In this document: positions 5,122-5,266 of the stretch, in pieces | How positions within the stretch are numbered: the first letter of the stretch is position 1 | Layout of the letters: the number at the start of each line of letters is the position of its first letter | Assembly: GCA_900314225.1 (NCBI GenBank) | Contig: OMUM01000003.1 | Location: 1-5,266 of the forward strand | Length of the DNA stretch: 5,266 bases | From: an uncultured bacterium | GTDB taxonomy: Bacteria > Bacillota_I > Bacilli_A > RF39 > UBA660 | Direction: 5' to 3' | Notes under the pieces: model-generated | Told to the model about the DNA's origin: nothing | What the model saw: only the letters and a program-made list of their open reading frames with translations | The model's database searches: none | Program-made: the position numbers and the translations under genes

Positions 5122-5266
5122 ATGAATAAAGAAGTCGAAGTTAAGGCACAAACAGTTTATAAAAAGAAACTTTTTAAAAAAATAATTTTTATAGTTTTTC
5201 TTTTACTTATGATTCTTGTTTCTATTATTTATTTATTCTTATATATTGTTTACCAAGGTGGAAGAT
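5122..5266 (+). CDS. N-terminus of a single-pass membrane protein (3' partial)
   Basis: ATG 5122 opens a frame that is still open at the right edge, with 48 complete codons visible. The ribosome site is AAAGTGGTGA (5107-5116), five bases before the start. The product begins with a short charged cytoplasmic segment ending in lysines (KKKLFKK, about 14-20). A strongly hydrophobic helix at about 21-44 follows, then YQGGR. This looks like a signal anchor with the bulk of the protein outside the membrane, the form taken by class A penicillin-binding proteins, LytR-type ligases and many other envelope proteins. Too little is visible to choose among them. The gene has its own predicted promoter and is separated from fic by the terminator and the intron fragment. 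Confidence 0.75.
   Translation, partial: MNKEVEVKAQTVYKKKLFKKIIFIVFLLLMILVSIIYLFLYIVYQGGR

Noticed and set aside
1..5266. Alternative genetic code with TGA as tryptophan
   Set aside because: TGG encodes Trp in the sortase and Fic genes. TGA 276-278 acts as a stop at an ATGA overlap, and no conserved gene has an in-frame TGA.
1..5266. CRISPR array, tandem repeats or complete insertion sequence
   Set aside because: No regularly spaced repeats, terminal inverted repeats or transposase frames were seen on either strand.

Overview
The window is about 75% A+T, with AT-rich codon choice, Gram-positive style Shine-Dalgarno sites, a class B sortase, the Smc partner genes scpA/scpB and a group IIC-type intron fragment. 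This points to a low-GC Bacillota bacterium, of the kind found among gut Bacilli and relatives of Mollicutes. TGG encodes Trp and TGA is used as a stop, so the standard bacterial code applies. No species can be named from the sequence.

Layout, left to right. (1) Positions 1-1201: the 3' end of a membrane protein gene is coupled by an ATGA overlap to a class B sortase gene, forming an envelope-protein operon. A hairpin at 1203-1237 ends it and also serves the convergent gene. (2) Positions 1236-1544, minus strand: a small zinc-ribbon-like RNHCP-family protein. (3) Positions 1554-2077 hold no intact gene. From 1682 to 2004 they contain what looks like a decayed coding sequence, broken by an in-frame TAG and a one-base shift at an A5 tract. 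(4) Positions 2030-3365: a promoter, then scpA and scpB, which encode the two non-SMC subunits of the chromosome-segregation complex. They are separated by one base, and scpB most likely starts at TTG. (5) Positions 3402-3559: a near-consensus promoter, tRNA-Leu(CAA) with encoded CCA, and a strong terminator. (6) Positions 3558-4775: a promoter, a 371-aa Fic-domain protein with a complete catalytic motif, and a strong terminator. (7) Positions 4776 to about 4938: a 5' fragment of a group II intron resembling class IIC, starting at the base after the fic terminator T-run. No reverse transcriptase or domain V is visible. (8) Positions 5021-5266: a promoter, a possible nine-codon leader ORF and the start of a gene for a single-pass membrane protein that runs off the window.

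The genes form several small independent transcription units. The only clear multi-gene units are the membrane protein-sortase pair and scpA-scpB. The least ordinary items are the truncated intron at a terminator, the broken gene, the Fic protein with its long unassigned N-terminal region, and the possible leader peptide before the last gene.
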